From Glebionis coronaria (lineage: Eukaryota; Streptophyta; Magnoliopsida; Asterales; Asteraceae): a DNA stretch of 64,000 bases. The translations under genes and the position numbers were made by a program. A model generated the notes under the pieces. That model was not told where the DNA came from and searched no databases. It saw only the letters and a program-made list of their open reading frames with translations. The stretch's first letter is position 1; each line of letters opens with the position of its first letter. Positions 10,084-23,834 of the stretch are shown in pieces. The stretch covers positions 621,634,262-621,698,261 of the forward strand of contig CM046877.1 in NCBI GenBank assembly GCA_025667525.1, written 5' to 3'.

Positions 10084-11243
10084 TTGAAAAGGGATTGCAA
10101 AGGTGTTGGTGCTGGCAACAAAGCTAGTGGATCAGGCACAAAAGGTTATAATACGTTTAATGAATCTCTCCAGATTTATTATGTTACATATGTATCTGAA
10201 TTACATTTTGTGCAGGATGATTATGTTGCGTGGTGGATTGAGTCTGGAGCAACAGTTCATGTGTGTAAAGATAGATGCTGGTTCAAGACTTATGAGTCAC
10301 TGAATGATGGATCTATTCTTACAATGGGAAATGAGTCAACGGCCCTAGTGCATGGATGTAGTTGTGTAGATCGTAAATTTAGTTCTGGAAAGATTGTTTC
10401 TTTGTTTAATGTTTTGCATGTTCCTAGTATTAGGAAGAAATTGGTTTCTAGTAGTGTTTTGAATAATTGTGGTTATAAACAAGTGATTGAATCTAATAAA
10501 TTTGTTTTATCTAAACATGGTGTGTTTATTGGTTTTTGTTATTTGAGCAATCAAATGTCCATGCTTAATATTGATTCTAATATAAATGTTGATTCTATCC
10601 TGATGACTACCACTAAACTGAATGATTCATCACTATGGCATGCTAGGCTAGGCCATGTCCACTATAAAAGGATGCAAGATATGTCTAAGGATGGGTTAAT
10701 TCTGGCATTTGACATGGATATTGATAAATGTCAGACTTGCATGCTGAACAAAATTACTAAGAAACCGTTTCAGGATGTAAAACATGAAACTAAAGTCTTG
10801 AAGCTAAGTCATAGTGACCTATGTGATTTGCATGATACTCCCTCATTAGGAAATAAGAAATACTTGGTAACATTTATTGATGATGCTTCAAGTTTTTGTT
10901 ATGTTTATTTGTTGCATACTAAGGATGAAGCATTAGATAAATTAAAAGTAGTTAAGACTGAAGTTGAATTACAACAAGGAGTCCAAATCAAAAGATTTAG
11001 GACTGATAGGCGAGGTGAGTACATGGACACTTTGTACTTCCAGTCTGTTGGAATAATCTATGAAACGACTGCCCCCTATGCCCCACAACAAAATGGTATA
11101 TCAGAAAGGAGAAATAGAGTACTAAAAGAGATGGTTAATTCCATGACAAGGGAGGTGAGTACATTGGACACTTTGTACTAAGTTAAGGGTTTTGGGGGGA
11201 AGCTATGTTAACAGCTTGCTATTTATTAAACAAGGTTCCCAAC
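10084..11243 (+). pseudogene. Copia-2 protease and integrase, interrupted
   Basis: Open for 365 codons to 11181, then sense-like to the G2 insertion. Residues about 50-60 hold the protease motif WWIESGATVHVC, where the catalytic Asp is Glu. The integrase zinc domain is present (WHARLGHVHYKRM, then CQTCMLNK). The catalytic core residues are visible as HSDLCD, FRTDRRGEY and NGISERRNR, matching D, D and E. The frame ends in a 27-bp duplicated insertion (see findings). Just after ACYLLNKVPN-type sequence, the G2 element has inserted at CCAAC. Confidence 0.85.
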
Positions 11244-13785
11244 AGTAACAACCCAAAACCATGGTCATTATTTAATTATATTTTTACGTATATTTTTTAA
11301 ATTTTTGACGAGGTTGATTGTCACGACGATTGGTGATTTGATTTGGATGATGTTGAAAATTTTATTTTTACGTTTTGACGAGTTGCGAGGATTATTAGTA
11401 ATGACGATATCGACGGATGCCCGAGAAATTTTACGTTTTATTTTAAACATGTCGATGTTTAATATTTTGACGTTTTTATTTTAATTGTCGTATTAAGTCG
11501 TGTCGGGATTATATAATATCATATTTTTTGTGTGTTTTAAGTTTTGAGAAGCGTTTTTATGAAACTCGAGACCCGTAAATATTTTCAAAAGTGACTAATA
11601 GTCATTTCCCGCTTTTTAACAAAGTATTTGCATTTTGGTCCACAAGAATCACAACTGGCAAAAACTACCCTAAACTTTCTCCATATAAATTGAAAAACAA
11701 ACACATTTACACACACACAACCACCACACATGCAAAGTTCACTCTCTCCTCTCCTCCCACTCAAACAAACCGTCACCCCCTTAGCTCACAAAACCATAGA
11801 TTTTTAAAAATCTAGCTTGAATCTATTAAAACCAATTGAAGACCCATCTTAATCTCTTGATTCTCTACAGATTAGTATAAAAATTTCTTACATGCAAGCA
11901 CATTTTTGGAAAACCCATTTTTGGATGAAAATCTTGTGTTTTGATCTTAAATTCTTGTTGTATGTAGGTGTTTATATGTTTATATATCATTTTTGGATGA
12001 TTGCATGTTGAAGATTTTTAGTTGGGTTCTTATGATTTGATCATCTAGGATGATTTAGCATGTTATGATTGAAAGTAGTAATAGTAGGATGATTATGTGG
12101 TAAAAATGGGGATAAAATGTGGTGAAAAATTAAATTTGAATGATTTTTAAATATATATTTTTAAACAGATTATTAAACTTAATTTTCTGAAAATATGAGT
12201 TTGAGTTTGAGATGAACCAACTAGATATTGTTGTAGAGGATGTTTTTAGCTTCGTTTTGATATAAGATAGAGCTTCTAGCTCCAAACGAGCGAAAATTTA
12301 CGTTAGTTTGATTATTCGTGTACCGGGAGACGAGTATCGTCACAATATATAATTGTTGTCGATATTTGGATCGAATCCCGGGGACTATAAAAAGGATTTT
12401 TAAATGTGTCAAGTACTGATTTTGAATGATAAGTATGAGGATGTTGAGTTATTTTCAAAGTTGAGTGTCGGTTTTGTAAACGGAGAAAAATAAATGAGTT
12501 AAAAGACTATATGAGTTATTGACGTAAAACTGTCCGGTTTTTGTAGTTCAAAGATGTGTCGGGCAGGGAACTTTATATGTAAAATCTTTTGATGAGTTTT
12601 TAACAGGCCTTTCTATATATAGTAAGTGACGTTTCTGATTAGTATCATAAGAATTTAACGTGTTTAAGTGGGGTAAATGAGCTTGTACATTTGGTGTGTA
12701 CCGGCAGATTTTTATCGAAAGAATTAACTAATAGAATAACATATAGAATGGAGTAAAAGGGTCACTTGTATCGTTTTTATTTTGGATTGGTTGTGATTTT
12801 ATGATTTTGAGTTTGATGTTACTAAGTATGGATTTTACTCGAGTTTATATTGATGAACGCGCCTTATTTGATAGGTTGCAGTTTTTGTGTTTATCGGGCA
12901 TCAACTATCGTTAAGATCGTCTTGCTACTGCTATTACTCCAGGTGAGTCTATAGACTTGCTTTCTACTTGTTTTAATGATTTTAAAACCCACGAGGGGGA
13001 TACATGCTATTTGAAGAAAAATGAACAAATGTCATGAGTTGTTGGACCCGATGTTGCCTTTGTTGCGTTTGATGAATTGAATTGTAAAAGTACCTAATTG
13101 AAAAAGACCCTAAATTCATGAGCCGTTAACTATCTTCTGACTTGATGTCGCGAGTTGGGAATAGCCGCTTATTCTAATAATAGTACTATTGGGCTGACAA
13201 CCCTATCTGAGACCAGGGCTTTACGCTGAGTAACCCGCTGGGAAGGATAATTTTACGAGAATGAGAATTGGTATTCTTGAAATTGATACCCTAGTAGGGG
13301 CACTGGTAATTTTTCTAGTCATGCCGGCTTTTGGCGTGGGTGACTAAGTTAAGGGGTCGGTGTCATGAGCTTAATACAATTCAATAGCTATTGGTATAAG
13401 ATGATATACCTGATTAACAGATTGTATGGCCACAATTCTATTAAACAATTGTGAATGATTTTTACGATGTGTTCAATTATGTTTTGTAAAACCTATAGAC
13501 TTGCTCAACCTTTGTGTTGATGATTTTAAGCATGTATTTCAGGTACTTGAAGTTGTTGAATTGCGGAGCTTGCTGGAGAAGGATTGCGGATTGCTTTTGG
13601 TGGTGTTTGGTCTAAAACAGATTTCTTTCCCTATTGTCATAAACATATAGTAAATGGTCAATTATTTCGATATTTATTCCAAAATATACCGTTTTTGGGT
13701 CGTTTAAAGAGTTTGTGAAATGAAGTTTGTGAATAACACCCAATTGTGTATTTTCCGCTGCGCAATGTAAATTAGGGGTGTTAAA
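11244..13785 (+). repeat. G2 5' LTR
   Basis: Aligns throughout with the 3' LTR. Its first base is A where the 3' copy has the canonical T of TGTAACAACCC. Near the 3' end it lacks about 118 bp present in the other copy, with AATTA at both breakpoints. A TATAAATT at about 11685 followed by an A/C-rich leader is the probable promoter, giving a short U3 and a 2.1-kb R-U5. Confidence 0.9.
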
Positions 13786-13788
13786 GAT

Positions 13789-13801
13789 TGGTAACCAGAG
13801 C
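13789..13801 (+). promoter_or_regulatory. Primer binding site of G2, degenerate
   Basis: TGGTAACCAGAGC lies three bases inside the 5' LTR and differs slightly from TGGTATCAGAGC, the initiator tRNA-Met site. Confidence 0.7.
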
Positions 13802-14106
13802 TTTTTAGTTATAGCGAATTAGGTCGATTTTTGAAAATGTCCTAAACTATAACTTTTGTGTCAAATGAATTTTATAAAAGCAACGCAACTTCTCTGCAAG
13901 GCTCCAGTAAGATTATTTATTTTTGTTATGCTTTGTTATTATAGATGTATCCCTTATAATTGTTCTGAATTCTTGAGTATTTATTAAGTAAATACTGCAA
14001 TGAGGTATTGGTATTAATGAAAGCACGTGGAGTGCTTTCATCATAATTTCATCATAATTTTATTTTTATGAGTATTCTATAATTATCATTTGCATTGCAT
14101 CGCATA

Positions 14107-14247
<141 letters not shown>

Positions 14248-14343
14248 CATACGTAATTCATTCACATTTGCATGATTATGCATTGCATATATATTTTTGA
14301 ATAATGACCTTATGTACTTTTGAATTTTCTGTGATTTTAGAAA

Positions 14344-14904
14344 ATGTCTGACATACCATATTACGTCAAGAATGGGGGATTTGCTTTAGGTCAATGGAAT
14401 TTGCAGAATCAGCAAGTAGGTGATCATAAGATTTCAGGTGGATGGTTAGATTATGAGGATGATACGGATGATAAGAAAAATGTGGTAGAATCTGATAGTG
14501 ATAATTATATGACTGAGAGTGAAGTTGAAAGAACTGAGGTTAGAACTGAAGTGAGAAGTTATGGGACTGATTTTGAGAAGTATCAAAAAGAGATAGATAG
14601 GCTTCGTAGGTTAAGTGAATATATATCTCATCTTGGGCCGTATCTTGAACCACATTGGAAGTTTCAGGATAGTAAGGTGTATGCTGATTCTCATTATATG
14701 GTAGATCCGCCGTGTCAAGGAGGGCTTTTGAGGTATGGATTTAAGAATCCATTGTGTTTAGATCCAAAAGGGAGGTGCTGCAAGTTAGGACCAGATGAAG
14801 ATGAAGCAGGGACGAGCCAAGTTGGAGAAAGTGATGGATTTTTGTTGTATTTCAGTTTATGTATTGTTGTGTTGTATCTGAATTATCTAGATGTTGTGAG
14901 GTAG
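14344..14904 (+). CDS. Hypothetical ORF in gag position of G2
   Basis: The 186-residue ORF is the only long open frame in the G2 interior, about 550 bp after the primer site. It is acidic in the first third (LDYEDDTDD, ESDSDN), has a probable coiled-coil segment around residues 72-100, and a Cys-bearing patch (VDPPCQGG, LCLDPKGRCCKLG). The last 20 residues are hydrophobic. I see no Gag core or knuckle motif. It may be the N-terminal part of a Gag, or an extra ORF carried by this element. Codon structure is intact while the downstream pol is not. Confidence 0.5.
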   Translation: MSDIPYYVKNGGFALGQWNLQNQQVGDHKISGGWLDYEDDTDDKKNVVESDSDNYMTESEVERTEVRTEVRSYGTDFEKYQKEIDRLRRLSEYISHLGPYLEPHWKFQDSKVYADSHYMVDPPCQGGLLRYGFKNPLCLDPKGRCCKLGPDEDEAGTSQVGESDGFLLYFSLCIVVLYLNYLDVVR

Positions 14905-15599
14905 TATTGTGATGGATTATCATTATTATTGTTGTTCAGGATGGTAAGCGTAAGTGACCTTAGTGACAAGATTTTGTTGCGATTTTCTCGGATTTATGGA
15001 TGAAATCTACTATTACCATTTAGTATTTTGATGTGTCTTTGTTATTCTCTCTTTTGTAAGATGATTGTGGAATTTAGGTAGCATTGTGTTGTTGGCGCAT
15101 GTAGTATTCATGTTATATCTTGATGATAAGATCCTATTCTTTCTATCTCGATGTGTATACTTATCAAGTTTCTTTCTACTGCTATCGCATAGAAAGAGTT
15201 GAGTGAGATATGTTTCTGTCATTAGCAGGGATTCCTTTGTGACTGGGTATCTTGAAATATGTCTCCAAAGGTTGCCAACCATTAGGGTAGATTATATGAT
15301 TGTGGGAATAGTTGTTAGATTGTTTGAAGCTGAAAGTGTTGAGAGGAGACGAGATGCTGCTGAAATTGAAGATCCTCCTGTTTCAGTTGAAGATGTTGCT
15401 GAGATTGAAGATGCTGCTGTTCCAGTTGGAGATGCTGCTGCTATTCTGCAAGATTTTAAAAGGATGTCTATGTGTTAGATTCCTAGTTATGAGATGCGGT
15501 GAAGAGTGTCGTATGGATATTAATAGTAATTGGAAAGGTGCAACTATATGGATAAGTTCGAGTAACTGATGGATGTTTGATATATCGATAGTCATTTGG

Positions 15600-18500
15600 G
15601 GATGTTCAACTTGACGAAAAGAGATAGTAATTTAAAGATTGATCCTGATTCGAAATTAAGTGTGGCAGAAAAGGGTAAAGGAACGGTATTGTTGCGAATG
15701 ACAATAAGGAATAGGAAATTTATTTCCTCTAATAGAAGGTAAATTTGGAATTTAATAGTCTAAGATAAGAAGAGACGGTATTCAAGCAGTTACTATAAAT
15801 CGGGTAAGCAGGAGGAAGTATGATGGGTAGATCACATATATTTTATACCACTTAAGTAATTATCTAATTACTTGACGTAAGTACGGACTAGCTGGAGGTC
15901 GAGCTGCTGAAGGAATAACAAGGAGTGTAGAACAAGAATTGGTATTTCTGTGGTAATGGAATGTTTTCATTTCAGTAAAGGAGATTGAATAAAGGAATTA
16001 TTCAGATAATGGGAAAATCAATTTGAAGGGAATGTTGCTGCTATTATAGCCTATATTTTGCAAATGCTGATAAGATTTGAGATTTAGATGTAGTAGTTTG
16101 TATATTCTTATCTCGTACTCATTGAGTTAGAGTTTTATTGAAATTCTGAATGTGTTATAGATGGTGTATTTAAATTCTGAAGGTGCTATTGAGGATATAT
16201 TGAGATTTGAAGATGTTAGATTTTAGTTGACCTAGGGACGAGAAATCAACAAGAAATTGCGACTGGTTGAAATGAGAAATTAATCGACGGAAGAATAATT
16301 ATATATATATTAAGGAAATATTTTCTGAGCTTATGGAATTAAGAAGTATAGCGTGATTAACTGAACTAGAGTTGTGAGAAAGTTAACCAGGATAAGGATG
16401 AATATCATAGGATATGATAATTAAAGGTGGAAAGAATTAAATTGCAATGTTGTTGAGCATTGAGTACTGATTTCAGGAAGTAATCAGTCGAAATTCTATT
16501 TGAAGATTTTATTGGTCAATGATGAGAAGGAATGGAGTAGGAAACTGTAATAAGTCGAACTTTTTGTGTACTTTACTAGTAGTAGTCTGAAAAGAATGAG
16601 AAGATGAGTTAGTACTTGAGGGTATTATGTGATTGTTCAGCGGAATTGTAGAGTTCACTGTCGTCTTGGGAAAAAGGAAGCTTTGTGTTAGTTGAGTGAT
16701 AGGAGTTATGCAATCTGATTGTATATTTTGTTATATGGCATTATCATGAACTTGAGGATGGTAATATGATTGATTGTAAGGATTGGCAGATGAGACAATA
16801 AGGATAATCTGATTTGACTGCAAGGGTAAGTCATCAGAGGAGTGATAATGTAAGTCAGTAAAGAAGGTGGGTGTTTTGTGAATAAGATGATGGATGTGAG
16901 ATTGAACAAACTGAGCACCAGAAATCGGTATCCATTATCGATTGTGACTGTTTAGTGTGATGAGTAGATGATTGAAGGAAAGAAAAGTATCCCTAACAAT
17001 TGGAAAATTGTTATTAAAAAGGAATGGTATGTAAAATTCTTTGGATAAGAATTTTAGTTGGAGTAATATAGATGTTTTAGAATGTGTGATCTATAGCTGA
17101 AGTGATCGTGAAAATCTGACTAGATTGAAACGATTGAGGCTTTTTCGATACCGACAAAACTGACTGAAGCTTGTCAATTCCTTTGTGTAAGCTGAGTATT
17201 ATCGGAGGTTTATCAGGAGGTTTTCACTGATTACTGAACCAACGATAAGGCTGACAAAGAAGAACTAAATGTGTGAAATCCATTCATATATCTAAGTTAT
17301 GGTTTTGAGATCTGATTTTGTAGTTGAGAAAGTTGTTTATGAACGTTGAGGATAGATTGAAGTTCTGTGCCTGTATAGTTAGTATTGAAGAAATTTGAAG
17401 GAATTACAGATCTGCGATGATGATATTTGGATAATATCAAGTGGAAAGGAAAGTAATAGTAGTGTATTGACTTGAACAAAGAAGTGTAACGGGGTTTATA
17501 TGATCATGAGATTTGACATTGTGGTATTTGTTTTGGGATGGAAAAGTATTACTTGTATGGAATCAAGAATGAAGAAAATAAGAATAAGAAGGACTTGTTT
17601 ATAAATGCCATTCGGGGATTTTAAAAGGAAGGAGTTAAGGATTACCTAATGATGACTGGGAAATAATAATCGGTAAATTTTCGATGGGATATGTTATAGT
17701 TCTGTATTACGAAGTATGTTTCAGATTATGGAGGATGATTGTGGATACTTTCACTATCAACTAGTGAGTATTTAGTAAGAAGGGGAAGGAAAAAGGGCTT
17801 ATAAAAGTTTCTGAAGTAATTGAGAATTGACTCTTGAGTTTTGAGATATTTGGAATATTGGTAACAACAAGAAGAATGGATAGAATGGAAAGAAAGTTAG
17901 AATTGAATTGATAAACTAATGGAAAAGGAATGCCAAAGAAAGAAGATCAATAGATTTTTGGGAATTTTGAAATAGAATGTTAGTAGAAATGAAAGAGTTG
18001 GGATGTATGTTTTTGTGGGACAAAAACGGTTATTGTGATTATCTGATTTTTCTTCTATTATATCAGAGAGTGTGTTAAGAATGCAAGGACCAGTGGTGAA
18101 TGAATTGTTCAGATTAAAAAGAGAATTTAATTATTCTTAGAGTGTTGAGAGTGTCGCATGTAGTATTGAAGGAATTTCATAAGTTGAAGTATTGATATAG
18201 TATGGTTGGAATAAAATGTATTACGATATCAGGAAGTGATTTGACCATTATATATTTTAGATTTGAATATATGAGATTAACGGAGTTATTTAAACAATAT
18301 ATGATATGAGGAAGATGTAATAATGTACTATGAAAGGTACAGTAATTCAGTGATCTAGCAAGCACTACACTTGGGACATAGAGATTGTTAGAATGAATGA
18401 AAGTGGAAGATGAGTAAGGAAAGTATATAAGTGACTGGTCAGAATTATGGATAATCACATTGTGTTTAGTTTGAGTGTAACCTCGGGACATAGAGGCAGA

Positions 18501-19090
18501 ATAAAATTTTGAATACTGGAAATCGCTGTGATAAAGTATGAGTATTGATTAAGGTTTGAACATATTATATGTAACCCAGAGATTGAGATTGACTTTTGAA
18601 TATTAGAGATTTTTATAGAAAGTGTGAAGAATTGAGTTAAGAAGGAATATTGCGTATTTTCGGAAAGCAATGGACAGAGTGAAAGGATGAATTGATGGAT
18701 GGCAATTGAAACTTGGATGATGATATCTTAATATTTCACTATGAGGACTAATGGAACCTAGTGAAGATGGAATCTTTATGCGATGATAATCGTCATATCA
18801 GTAGTTAAGAGGTGTAATTTGAGAACTTACCTAGTCGTGAGTCAAGTTGTCAGAGTATTGGGGCAGGATTGAAACTGAGAAAGTGATGTAGAAAGAGTAG
18901 AATGATGAAGGAATATTAGCATAATAGAAGGTGAAATTGAAAATTTAAGTGTAGTAATAGTTGTGGATATGGTGATATCATAAGAATTGAGTTGGACTGG
19001 TGTGAAAGACGTATCTCTTGAGGATAAGAGGTCACGTTGATTCTAGAAGTGAGGAAGTGCGAGTGTGAGGCGGGTTGAGCGCTGGGACGT
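15600..19090 (+). pseudogene. Decayed gypsy pol of G2
   Basis: No frame stays open beyond about 80 codons, but landmarks survive in order. At 17191-17265 one frame reads YYRRFIRRFS...PTIRLTKKN, the junction of gypsy reverse transcriptase and RNase H. At 18666-18692 another reads SNGQSERMN, the gypsy integrase signature usually seen as DGQSER. The base composition stays purine-rich on this strand, as in the pol of intact relatives. The stretch from 15000 to 17190 shows nothing I can name beyond a short repeated EIED/AVPV-like acidic segment near 15360-15460. Confidence 0.65.
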
Positions 19091-19113
19091 CTCTCTCTTT
19101 TAGGAGGGTAGGA

Positions 19114-21773
19114 TGTAACAACCCAAAACCATGGTCATTATTTAATTATATTTTTACGTATATTTTTGAAATTTTTGACGAGGTTAATTGTCATGACGAT
19201 TGGTGATTTGATTTGGATGATGTTGAAAATTTTATTTTTACGTTTTGACGAGTTGCGAGGATTATTAGTAATGACGATATCGACGGATGCCCGAGAAATT
19301 TTACATTTTATTTTAAACATGTCGATGTTTAATATTTTGACGTTTTTATTTTAATTGTCGTATTAAGTCGTGCCGGGATTATATAATATTATATTTTGTG
19401 TGCGTTTTAAGTTTTGAGAAGCATTTTATGAAACCCGAGACCCGTAAATATTTTCAAAAGTGACTAATAGTCATTTCCCGCTTTTTAACAAAGTATTTGC
19501 ATTTTGGTCCACAAGAATCACAATTGGCAAAAACTACCCTAAACTTTCTCCATATAAATTGAAAAACAAACACATTTACACACACACAACCACCACACAT
19601 GCACAATTCACTCTCTCCTCTCCTCCCACTCAAACAAACCGTCACCCCCTTAGCTCACAAAACCATAGATTTTTAAAAATCTAGCTTGAATCTATTAAAA
19701 CCAATTGAAGACCCATCTTAATCTCTTGATTCTCTACAAATGATATAAAAATTTCTTACATGCAAGCACATTTTTGAAAAACCCATTTTTGGATGAAAAT
19801 CTTGTGTTTTGATCTTAAATTCTTGTTGTATGTAGGTGTTTATATGTTTATATATCATTTTTGGATGATTTCATGTTGAAGATTTTTAGTTGGGTTCTTA
19901 CGATTTGATCATCTAGGATGATTTAGCATGTTATGATTGAAAGTAGTTATAGTAGGATGATTATAGTGGTAAAAATGGGGATAAAATGTGGTGAAAAATT
20001 AAATTTGAATGATTTTTTAAATATATATTTTTTAAACATATTATTAAACTTAATTTTCTAAAATATGAGTTTGAGTTTGAGATGAACCAACTAGATATTG
20101 TTGTAGAGGATGTTTTTAGCTTCGTTTTGATATAAGATAGGGCTTCTAGCTCCAAACGAGCGAACAGTTACGTTAGTTTGATTATTCATGTACCGGGAGA
20201 CGAGTATCCTCACAATATAATTGTTGTCGATATTTGGATAGAATCCCGGGGACTATAGAAAGGATTTTGAAATGTGTCAAGTACTGATTTTGAATGATAA
20301 GTATGAGGATGTTGAGTTATTTTCAAAGTTGAGTGTCGGTTTTGTAAATGGAGAAAAATAAATGAGTTAAAAGACTATATGAGTTGTTGACGTAAAACTG
20401 TCCGGTTTTTGTAGTTCAAAGATGTGTCGGGCAGGGAACTTTAAATGTAAAATATTTTGATGAGTTTTTAACAGGCCTTTCTATATATAGTAAGTTACGT
20501 TTCTGATTAGTATCATAAGAATTTGACGTGTTTAAGTGGGGTAAATGAGCTTGTACATTTGGTGTGTACCGGCAGATTTTTATCGAAAGAATTAACTAAT
20601 AGAATAAACATATAGAATGGAGTAAAAGGGTCACTTGTATTGTTTTTATTTTGGATTGGTTGTGATTTTATGATTTTAAGTTTGATGTTACTATGTATGG
20701 ATTTTACTCGAGTTTATATTGATGAACGGGCCTTATTTGATAGGTTGCGGTTTTTGTGTTTATCGGGCATCAACTATCGTCGAAGATCATCTTGCTACTG
20801 CTATTACTCCAGGTGATTCTATAGCCTCGCTTTCTACTTGTTTTAATAATTTTAAAACCCGCGAGGGGGATACATGCTATTTGAAGAAAAATGAACACCT
20901 GTCATGAGTAATTGTTGGACCCGATGTTTCCTTTGTTGCCTTTGATGAATTGAATTGTATAAGAACCTAATTGCAAAAGACCCTAAATTCATGAGCTGTT
21001 AACTATCTTCTGACTTGATGTTGTGAGTTGGGAATAGCCGCTTATTCTAATAATAGTACTATTGGGCTGACAACCCTATCTGAGACCATGGCTTTACGCT
21101 GAGTAACCCGTTGGGAAGGATAATTTTACGAGAATGAGAATTGGTATTCTTGCAATTGATATCCTAGTAGGGGCATTGGTAATTTTTCTAGTCATGTCGG
21201 ATTTTGGCGTGGGTGACTAAGTTAAGGGGTCGGTGTCATGAGCTTAATACAATTCAATAGCTATTGCTATAAGATGATATACCTGATTAATAGATTGTAT
21301 GGCCACAATTCTATTAAACAATTATGAATGATTTTTACGATGTGTTCAATTATGTTTTGTAAAACCTATAGACTGGCTCAACCTTTGTGTTGATGATTTT
21401 AAACATGTATTTCAGGTACTTGAAGTTGTTGAATTGCGGAGCTTGCTGGAGAAGGATTACGGATTGCTTTTGGTGGTGTTTGGTCTAAAACAGATTTCTT
21501 TCCCTATTGTCATAAACATATAGTAAATGGTCAATTAATTTGGTAAAAGGTTTGATGTTCTGATTAAGATCCTAGGGGAACCTGTACGCTATTCTGATAT
21601 ATTTTAAACTGATTTTACTTGGGATTGAAGGTTTTAGACATTGATTTAAATTATTTCTATATTTATTCCAAAATATACCGTTTTTGGGTCGTTTAAAGAG
21701 TTTGTGAAATGAAGTTTGTGAATAACACCCAATTGTGTATTTCCGTTGCGCAATATAAATTAGGGGTGTTGAA
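19114..21773 (+). repeat. G2 3' LTR
   Basis: Starts TGTAACAACCC after the purine tract GGAGGGTAGGA and ends GGGGTGTTGAA before CCAAC. It is the fuller copy: it carries about 118 bp around 21537-21654 that the 5' LTR lacks. Confidence 0.9.
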
Positions 21774-21778
21774 CCAAC

Positions 21779-22653
21779 AAAAGGAACAAGATTACCCCTT
21801 TTGAACTCTAGACTAAAAGGAAACCAAACTTGAACTACCTCAAAGTTTGGGGTTTTAGGGCAGTTGTAAGACTCCATGATCCAAAGGTCAAAACCTTGGG
21901 TGAAAGAAGCATTGAATGCATCTTTATTGGACATGTTGAGCATTCCAATGCTTATAGGTTCTATATTATTGAACCAAATGATTCAGTTTCAGTAAACTTA
22001 ATAATTGAATCAAAGGATGCTAACTTTTATGAGACTAGATTCTCAACAGTCCCTAGACCAAGCCTTAGGACTCCTACTGGAGCTGAGGACATTGGTGCTT
22101 CAGTAGAACCCCAAAGGGTCACTGATTGGGTTGTAGTTCAGCAACCTGAACCTAAGCTTAGAAGAAACTCAAGGAAAAGGACTCCAAAGAATTGTGGGCC
22201 TGAATTAAACTATACTTACTTGAAGGTACAAGGAATGAGGTCTTTGATCAATACTCATATTGATCTAATGTTGAGGATTATCCCAAAACATTTTATGAAG
22301 CAATGAAGTCCCAGGATGTTGCTTTCTTGAAAAAAGAAACCAATGATGAGATGGATTCCATCATGGGCAACAACACTTGGGTGTTGGCAGATCTACCTCC
22401 ATGTTGCAATCCACTTGGAAGCAAATGGATCTTCAAAAGAAAGATGAAGGTAGATGGAACTATTGAAAAGTTCAAGGCAAGGTTAGTCATTCAAGGCTTT
22501 AGGCAAAAGCCAGGGATAGACTACTTTGATACTTATGCTCCTGTAGCACGCATAAGTACCATAAGAATGTTGATTACCTTGGCAAGTATTCACAATCTGA
22601 TTATTCATCAGATGGATGTGAAGACAACATTCTTGAATGGTGATTTAGATTAG
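21779..22653 (+). pseudogene. Copia-2 integrase C-terminus and RT N-terminus
   Basis: Resumes exactly where the G2 duplication ends. An in-frame stop lies in the first 20 codons. Sequence around NLNYLKVWGFRAVV and CIFIGHVEHS marks the integrase C-terminal GKGY-type domain. The 22303-22653 frame contains the start of the copia reverse transcriptase: NNTWVLADLPP, KARLVIQGFRQK, DYFDTYAPVARISTIR and HQMDVKTTFLNGDLD. It ends at a TAG where the family has Glu. Confidence 0.85.
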
Positions 22654-23834
22654 GAGTTTTATACGAACCAACCTCACGGTTTCATCATGCCTGGTCATGA
22701 AGGTGAGGTGTCTAAACTGATTAAGTCCTTATATGGACTGAAGTAGGCACCTAAGTAATGGTATCAAAAGTTTGATGAAGTGGTTTTTTCTAATGGTTAT
22801 TTACTTAACCAAGTTGACAATGTGTATATAACAAATTTGATGTATCTGGTAAAGGAGTCATCATTTGCCTATATGTTGATGACATGTTAATCTTTGGTAC
22901 TAACCAAGTTCAAGTTGATTTAACCAAAGAGTTCTTGTCATCAAGGTTCTCTACGAAAGACATGGCGAAGGCTGATGTTATCCTTGGCATAAGGATTAAA
23001 CATGAAAGTGATGGTATTGTAATTTCTCAGTCTCATTATATTGAGAAGGTCCTAACTAAATTTAATCACATTGATTATGCTCCAGCGAGTACAACTATGG
23101 ATACACGTATGAAACTAATGCCTAACAATGGTCAAGCTGTCTCCCAACTTGAGTATTTTAGGGTGATTGGTTGCTTGATGTATGCCATGACTAGTACTAG
23201 GCTTGACATTGCATTTGCTATGGGTAAACTGAGTAGGTACACTATTAATCCTAGTACTCAGAATTGGCAAGAAAATCAAAGGGTACTAACGTATTTGAAA
23301 GGAACAATGGATTATTGTTTGTTATATACTGGATATCCTTCAGTGCTGGAAGGTTACACTGATGCAAGTTGGATCAGCAATACTGAGGATAATTCATCCA
23401 CAAGTGGTTGGGTATTCCTTCTTGGTGGTGGTGCAATTTCTTGGGCATCCAAGAAGCAAACTTGCATTACTGGTTCAACAATGGAATCTGAATTTGTGGC
23501 TCTAGCAGCTGCTGGTAAAGAGGTTGAATGGTTTAGAAACTTGCTTCTTGAGATTCCATTGTGGGTCAAACCTATGGCGTCGATATCTATCCGTTGTGAT
23601 AGTGCAGCTACATTGGCTAAGGCTTATAGCCAAATGTACAACGGTAAGTCAAGACACTTAGGTGTTAGACATAACATGACTCGTGAGTTAATCACGAATA
23701 GGGTGATTTCAATAGAATTTGTGAGGTCTCAACAAAACTTAGTTGATCACTTGACGAAGGGATTGGCTAGAGACTTGGTTATAAAGTCTACTAAAGGGAT
23801 GGGTTTAAAGTCCAAACTAGTCACTGAATGTTAG
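22654..23834 (+). pseudogene. Copia-2 RT palm and RNase H
   Basis: After stops at 22651-22653, near 22745 and near 22756, and a shift before 22860, the frame recovers. YVDD, the catalytic loop of copia reverse transcriptase, is intact at 22872-22883. The remaining 317 codons are open and include the connection region and RNase H landmarks: GYTDASW, GGGAISWASKKQ, STMESEFVALA, RCDSAATLAKA and KSRHLGVRHN. The ORF stops at 23832-23834, about 510 bp before the LTR, a normal copia end. Confidence 0.88.

Noticed and set aside
11585..11815. Small ORFs repeated at 19454-19684
   Set aside because: They lie in the G2 LTR leader and occur in both LTRs; no coding signal.
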